From NCBI GenBank assembly GCA_020633195.1, contig JACKEC010000017.1:186001-250000 (forward strand): 64,000 nucleotides of DNA, written 5' to 3'. A program made the translations under genes and the position numbers. The stretch comes from Sandaracinaceae bacterium (GTDB taxonomy: Bacteria; Myxococcota_A; Polyangia; Polyangiales; Sandaracinaceae). This document shows positions 59,911-64,000 of the stretch, in pieces. Numbering within the stretch: the first letter of the stretch is position 1; each line of letters opens with the position of its first letter. The notes under the pieces were generated by a model, which did not search any database, had not been told where the DNA came from, and saw only the letters and a list, made by a program, of their open reading frames with translations.

Positions 59911-61434
59911 TCAGCCCCCGCGGCGGAGCACTCGTCGCAGCGCCCCCAGCTCCGTCCCGCCGAGCTCGCGGGTGACCACGAGGACGACCCCGTAGGCCAC
60001 GAACCCGCCGATCAGCGCGCCCAGCGCGCTCAGCGCGCTCTCGTGGGGGATCACGCGCGCCACCCCGAAGCCCGCCGCGCCGGCCACGAGCGCGCGCACC
60101 CCGCTCAGCGGCGGGACGAACGTGCCGAACGCCCGATAGACCATCACCCCGATGATGAGCAGCGCCGTCGAGGTGCCGATGCTCGTCCCGATCGCCGTCG
60201 CGACCAGCGCCGAGGGCCCCTCGACGCCGAACACGGTGATCAGCGACCAGGTCGCGACCATCACCACGACGAGGCCGATCACCGCCACCGTCGCCGCGAT
60301 CCGGGGCCGGCCTCCGCCCGCCACGATCGTCGCGCCGATGACGAACAACGCGAACGCGACCTGGCCGAAGACGAGGATCTCGAGGGCCCCCGCGCCCACC
60401 AGGTAGCCCTGCGGGTACGCGATCCGGATCACCCCGGCCGCCGCTCCGCTGATCGGGGAGGCCACCGCGAGCAGCACGAGGAGCGAGAAGCGCAGGGCGT
60501 TCGAGATGTAGCGGCGGGTCGCCTCGTCGTCGCCGAGCGACGTCGCCCGCGACACGAACGGGAAGACCACGAAGGTCACCGACAGGATGAGCTGGTAGGG
60601 CACGAACGCGAACGTCTGCGCCGCGCGGTAGATCCCGCTCAGGCCGTCGGCGACCGCGCCCGGGTCCTCGACGCCCGAGCGCTCGGCGACCCCCGACGCG
60701 ACGTAGTGCAGCACCTGCAAGTCGATTTGCAGGATGCCCTGCAGCGCAGCCTGGTAGAGCCAGATGGGCGCGAGGAACGCGACGAGCCGCTTCCACGAGA
60801 CCCCCTCGCCGCCCGACCGCCCCACGCCCACGATCGCGAGCGCGACGAAGAGGATCGCCACGGCGGCCAGCGAGAAGCCGCTCATCGCGCCGATCGCCCC
60901 GATCCCGACCGCGGCGCCGCCCACGAGCCCGATCGTGCGCAGGACCGAGAAGGTCATGTCGAGCTGCGCCTGCCGCGCGAAGCGCTGGTGCCCGTTGAGG
61001 TAGCCGATCAGCGCCGAGTAGAGCGCGTAGGCCAGCACGACCGCGGCCGCGACCCGGATCAGCGGGGTGTACGCGGCGCTCCGGAACACGTGCGCGGCCA
61101 GCCACGGGGCGGCCCCCACGAGCACCACCCCGAGGCTCGCGCCGATCCCGAGCTGCAACAGGAGCGCCTTGCGGAGCACCTGCGGGGCGTGCGCCTCGTC
61201 CTCGCTGACGAGCTTGCTCACCGTCTGCAGGGTCGACGAGATCAGCACCGCGTTGAGCATCGCGGCCGCCCCGAAGGCGACGGAGAACAGCCCGTAGACC
61301 TCCTCGGAGCCGAACACGCGGGGCAGCGCGAGGGCCACCGTGTAGGCCGTCACGATGAAGAAGATCTTCCCGCTGGTGACCCAGAGGAGCCCGCGCCCGG
61401 CCTTTCGGGTCTCGTCGTTGCTCGCCTCGGCCAC
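59911..61434 (-). CDS. Polysaccharide/lipid flippase of the MOP superfamily
   Basis: A 507-residue membrane protein with 12-14 predicted helices and the pattern of Wzx/MurJ-like oligosaccharide flippases (GLLWVTSGKIFFIVTAYTVA, VYGLFSVAFGAAAMLN, VLAYALYSALIGYLNGHQRF, IYRAAQTFAFVPYQLILSVT, VVFPFVSRATSLGDDEATRR). It would move lipid-linked sugars across the inner membrane. No glycosyltransferase genes are next to it, so it is not clearly part of a polysaccharide locus. The start is GTG, nine bases after TAAGAG. Divergent from the channel gene. Confidence 0.85.
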   Translation of the reverse strand: MAEASNDETRKAGRGLLWVTSGKIFFIVTAYTVALALPRVFGSEEVYGLFSVAFGAAAMLNAVLISSTLQTVSKLVSEDEAHAPQVLRKALLLQLGIGASLGVVLVGAAPWLAAHVFRSAAYTPLIRVAAAVVLAYALYSALIGYLNGHQRFARQAQLDMTFSVLRTIGLVGGAAVGIGAIGAMSGFSLAAVAILFVALAIVGVGRSGGEGVSWKRLVAFLAPIWLYQAALQGILQIDLQVLHYVASGVAERSGVEDPGAVADGLSGIYRAAQTFAFVPYQLILSVTFVVFPFVSRATSLGDDEATRRYISNALRFSLLVLLAVASPISGAAAGVIRIAYPQGYLVGAGALEILVFGQVAFALFVIGATIVAGGGRPRIAATVAVIGLVVVMVATWSLITVFGVEGPSALVATAIGTSIGTSTALLIIGVMVYRAFGTFVPPLSGVRALVAGAAGFGVARVIPHESALSALGALIGGFVAYGVVLVVTRELGGTELGALRRVLRRGG

Positions 61435-61464
61435 CGACCCAGCCTCTTACTCCAAGCGGGCCGC

Positions 61465-61493
61465 TTGACAACAAACCCGGGACATGTGCGATT
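61465..61493 (+). promoter_or_regulatory. Promoter for the potassium channel gene
   Basis: TTGACA (61465-61470), a 17-base spacer and GCGATT (61488-61493), which ends six bases before the GTG at 61500. This is the clearest -35 in the window. The -10 is poor. Predicted mRNA begins on the start codon. Confidence 0.45.
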
Positions 61494-61499
61494 GGCCGC

Positions 61500-62594
61500 G
61501 TGGCGCGCCCCAACCAGCAGCGGGACCTCTTTCGCGCGCGGCTCGTGTTCGCCGCGGCGGCCCTGTTCCTGGTGATCTTCGTCGGCGGCGCGGGCTACAC
61601 GGTCCTCGGGGACGGGCGCTGGCGCACCGAGGACGTCTTCTACTTCACCATCATCACGATCAGCACGGTGGGGTTCGGCGAGACCCTCCCGGGCATGGAC
61701 GACGTGCCCTATGCACGTCTCTGGACGATCGTGTTGATCTTCTCGGGGAGCGGTACGCTCCTCTACTTCGTCTCCACGTTCACCGCTTTCATCATCGAGA
61801 GCGACATCCAGGGGGCGATCCGCCGTCGGAACATGCAGAAACGCATCGACCACCTCACGGGGCACTACATCGTCTGCGGGATCGGCAGCACCGGGATCCA
61901 CGTGGTCGAGGAGCTGATCAACTCGCACCACCCGTTCGTGGCGGTGGACCGGGACGAGGCCGTCCTCGCCGACCTCGCGGACCGGCTCGGCCCGCAGCGG
62001 TTCCTCTACGTCCAGGGGGACGCGACCGACGACGACATCCTGATCCAGGCCGGCATCGATCGCTCGATCGGCGTCATCGCCGCGCTCACCGACGACAAGG
62101 ACAACCTCTACATCACCATCTCCGCCTCGCAGCTCGCCCGGCAGCGCGAGCACAAGGGCGACTTCCGGATCGTGACCAAGGCCGTCCACGAGAGCGCCCG
62201 CCCGAAGCTCCTCGCCGCCGGCGCGACCCGGGTGGTCTCGCCGAGCCAGATCGGCGGCATGCGCATGGCCAGCGAGATGGTCCGGCCGGCTGTCGTGGAG
62301 TTCCTCGACCTGATGCTCCGCGACCCGGAGAAGAACCTCCGCATCGAGGAGGTCCGGATCCCGGATGAGTCCACGCTCGTCGGCGCCAAGCTCCGCGAGA
62401 CCACCATCCGAGCCCGCACCAAGGCGATGGTCATCGCCATCAAGCACGAGGGCCGTCCCCCTCGCTACAGCTACAACCCGGGCCCCGACCTCGTCCTCGA
62501 GAAGGGCTCCACCCTCATCGTCCTCGCCGAGACCGCCGAGATGAATCGGCTCCGCGAGGGCATCGCCAACGGAGAAATCGGCCGACTGACCTAG
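61500..62594 (+). CDS. Two-TM potassium channel with RCK domains
   Basis: A 364-residue protein from GTG 61500. First helix LVFAAAALFLVIFVGGAGY, pore helix and selectivity filter ITISTVGFGETLPG, second helix RLWTIVLIFSGSGTLLYFVS. Then an RCK-N domain with HYIVCGIGSTGIHVVEELI (Rossmann), VAVDRDEAVLADLADRL and ALTDDKDNLYITI, and an RCK-C domain (LRETTIRARTKAMVIAIKHE). The filter reads TVGFGE rather than TVGYGD, as in some bacterial channels, and should still pass K+. The protein resembles MthK-like ligand-gated channels. dnaK follows after 123 bases. Confidence 0.92.
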   Translation: MARPNQQRDLFRARLVFAAAALFLVIFVGGAGYTVLGDGRWRTEDVFYFTIITISTVGFGETLPGMDDVPYARLWTIVLIFSGSGTLLYFVSTFTAFIIESDIQGAIRRRNMQKRIDHLTGHYIVCGIGSTGIHVVEELINSHHPFVAVDRDEAVLADLADRLGPQRFLYVQGDATDDDILIQAGIDRSIGVIAALTDDKDNLYITISASQLARQREHKGDFRIVTKAVHESARPKLLAAGATRVVSPSQIGGMRMASEMVRPAVVEFLDLMLRDPEKNLRIEEVRIPDESTLVGAKLRETTIRARTKAMVIAIKHEGRPPRYSYNPGPDLVLEKGSTLIVLAETAEMNRLREGIANGEIGRLT

Positions 62595-62598
62595 GCGG

Positions 62599-62612
62599 TT
62601 GACATCGTGTCA
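62599..62612 (+). promoter_or_regulatory. TTGACA element with inverted repeat upstream of dnaK
   Basis: TTGACA at 62599-62604 is part of TGACA-TCG-TGTCA (62600-62612), a perfect 5-base inverted repeat with a 3-base spacer. No matching -10 follows at 17 bases. It may be an operator or an upstream promoter element for dnaK. Confidence 0.3.
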
Positions 62613-62644
62613 GTCGTTGCCAAGTTGTGCCACGGACCGAGCGC

Positions 62645-62672
62645 TTGACCCCTGAATTCAGGTGGTTATCTT
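62645..62672 (+). promoter_or_regulatory. dnaK: Candidate dnaK promoter with internal palindrome
   Basis: TTGACC (62645-62650), 16-base spacer, TATCTT (62667-62672). The spacer starts with CCTGAATTCAGG (62651-62662), a perfect 12-base palindrome placed between the two boxes, as a repressor operator would be. It does not match the classic CIRCE element. Predicted leader is about 38 bases, with GAGAGAAG before the ATG as ribosome site, so dnaK is not leaderless. Confidence 0.45.
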
Positions 62673-62717
62673 CGGCGCCGCTTCGGCCATTCCCCTCACG
62701 AGAGAAGAAACGCAGTC

Positions 62718-64000
62718 ATGGGCAAGATCATCGGAATCGACCTGGGAACGACCAACTCCGTCGTCGCCGTCATGGAAGGCAAGGAGGCCAAGGTCATCGT
62801 GAACGAGGAGGGCGACCGGCTCACTCCGTCCGTGGTCGGGTGGGGTGACGACGGCGAGATCCTCGTCGGCCAGATCGCGAAGCGGCAGGCGATCACGAAC
62901 CCGGAGGGCACCGTCTTCAGCGCCAAGCGCTTCATCGGTCGCCGGTTCGAGGAGCTCGGCGGAGACGAGAGCCGGGTGCCGTACAAGGTCGTGCGGCGCG
63001 CCAACGGCGACATCGGCTTCGACATCGACGGCAAGGAGACCGCGCCGCCCGAGGTGAGCGCGCACGTGCTCCGGAAGCTGAAGCGCGCGGCCGAGAACTA
63101 CCTCGGCGAGACCGTCACCGAGGCCGTCATCACGGTCCCCGCGTACTTCAACGACTCGCAGCGCCAGGCGACCAAGGACGCCGGCAAGATCGCCGGGCTC
63201 GACGTCCGCCGGATCATCAACGAGCCCACCGCCGCGGCGCTCGCGTACGGCCTCGACCGCAAGTCGGACGAGCTCATCGCCGTCTACGACTTCGGCGGCG
63301 GCACCTTCGACATCTCGATCCTCGAGGTGGGCGACAACGTCGTGCAGGTCGTCAGCACCAACGGCGACACGCACCTCGGCGGCGACGACGTCGACGACAA
63401 GGTCATCGACTACCTCATCGGCGAGTTCAAGAAGGACACCGGCATCGACGTCTCCGGCGACAAGATGGTGCTCCAGCGCCTGAAGGACGCCGCCGAGAAG
63501 GCCAAGGTCGAGCTCTCGAACAAGCTCGAGACGACGGTGAACCTGCCGTTCCTCACGGCGGACGCGTCCGGCCCCAAGCACCTCAACGTCAAGCTCAGCC
63601 GCGCGAAGCTCGAGGCGATGATCGGCGACCTCGTCGACCGCACCCTCGACGCCCTCAAGCGCGCGCTCGCGGACGCCAAGAAGAGCCCCGGCGACATCGA
63701 CGAGATCGTCCTCGTGGGCGGCTCGACCCGCATCCCGCTCGTGCAGGAGAAGGTCCAGGCGTTCTTCGGCAAGGAGCCTCACAAGGGCGTGAACCCGGAC
63801 GAGGTCGTCGCGATCGGCGCGGCCGTCCAGGGCGGCGTCCTCAGCGGCGACGTCACCGACATCCTGCTCGTCGACGTCACCCCGCTCAGCCTCGGCGTCG
63901 AGACCCTCGGCGGCGTGATGACCACGCTCATCCCGCGGAACACCTCGATCCCCTACAGCACCTCGGAGACCTTCAGCACCGCCGAGGACAGCCAGACCAA
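62718..64000 (+). CDS. dnaK: Chaperone DnaK (Hsp70), N-terminal part (cut by window edge)
   Basis: From ATG 62718 about 427 residues are visible. They include IIGIDLGTTNSVVAVMEG, VPAYFNDSQRQATKDAG, NEPTAAALAYG, YDFGGGTFDISIL, VLVGGSTRIPLVQ and the start of the substrate domain (VTPLSLGVETLGG). The ATPase domain is complete and the substrate lid lies beyond the window. Hsp70 binds exposed hydrophobic stretches in unfolded proteins and is cycled by DnaJ and GrpE. Those genes are not in the window. The leader holds a promoter with an internal palindrome. Confidence 0.97.
   Translation, partial: MGKIIGIDLGTTNSVVAVMEGKEAKVIVNEEGDRLTPSVVGWGDDGEILVGQIAKRQAITNPEGTVFSAKRFIGRRFEELGGDESRVPYKVVRRANGDIGFDIDGKETAPPEVSAHVLRKLKRAAENYLGETVTEAVITVPAYFNDSQRQATKDAGKIAGLDVRRIINEPTAAALAYGLDRKSDELIAVYDFGGGTFDISILEVGDNVVQVVSTNGDTHLGGDDVDDKVIDYLIGEFKKDTGIDVSGDKMVLQRLKDAAEKAKVELSNKLETTVNLPFLTADASGPKHLNVKLSRAKLEAMIGDLVDRTLDALKRALADAKKSPGDIDEIVLVGGSTRIPLVQEKVQAFFGKEPHKGVNPDEVVAIGAAVQGGVLSGDVTDILLVDVTPLSLGVETLGGVMTTLIPRNTSIPYSTSETFSTAEDSQT

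Overview
The window is high-GC DNA with almost no spacers. It encodes six Hanks-type Ser/Thr kinases (one cut by the left edge), a PrkA kinase, and many lipoproteins in which Asp-Ala-Gly tracts or dense cysteines follow the lipobox. PEGA-type TPR/outer-envelope proteins and Cys-rich 'CGDG..CDDGN' repeats also occur. This mix points to a myxobacterium, most likely of the Polyangiales/Sandaracinaceae type. That is an inference from gene style; no rRNA gene is present to test it.

Layout. 1-5 kb: two overlapping kinase genes, a fatty acid desaturase, and a tandem pair of lipoproteins ending in Hedgehog/intein (Hint) domains; the second copy is frameshifted. 5.3-10.6 kb: recC-recD with no recB visible. 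10.7-24 kb: lipoproteins and membrane proteins, a kinase-PEGA-lipoprotein operon (15.7 to 12.45 kb), an M23 peptidase-Smr-lipoprotein cluster, a JmjC/cupin-like oxygenase, an SH3-plus-endonuclease/phosphatase protein and cysQ. 24-34 kb: aldo/keto reductase, mgtE, a UvrD/Rep helicase, a zinc-ribbon kinase, a HAD protein and metB. 35-46 kb: a seven-gene minus-strand run, prkA - lipoprotein hydrolase - PEGA protein - Cys-rich lipoprotein - yeaH - spoVR - TPR kinase. Its spoVR is split by an in-frame 401-residue intein. 46-64 kb: housekeeping genes (coaD, rsmD, gluQ, trxB, moaC, the start of dnaK) mixed with another kinase, a cyclic-nucleotide-binding protein, a flippase and a K+ channel.

How they work together. 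PrkA, YeaH and SpoVR are known to travel together as a stress/stationary-phase module; here three envelope genes sit inside that cluster. The Hanks kinases adjoin PEGA/TPR and lipoprotein genes, suggesting signalling to the envelope. Many genes overlap by 1 or 4 bases (TGATG, ATGA, GTGA), showing translational coupling.

Most notable observations: (1) the SpoVR intein, which carries a LAGLIDADG endonuclease and what looks like a LacI-type helix-turn-helix; (2) the tandem Hint-domain lipoproteins; (3) a -10-like hexamer ending six bases before the start codon at about ten genes, implying leaderless or near-leaderless mRNAs; (4) divergent gene pairs whose -10 boxes overlap; (5) a repeated PEGA-plus-lipoprotein gene pair with the same TGATG junction.
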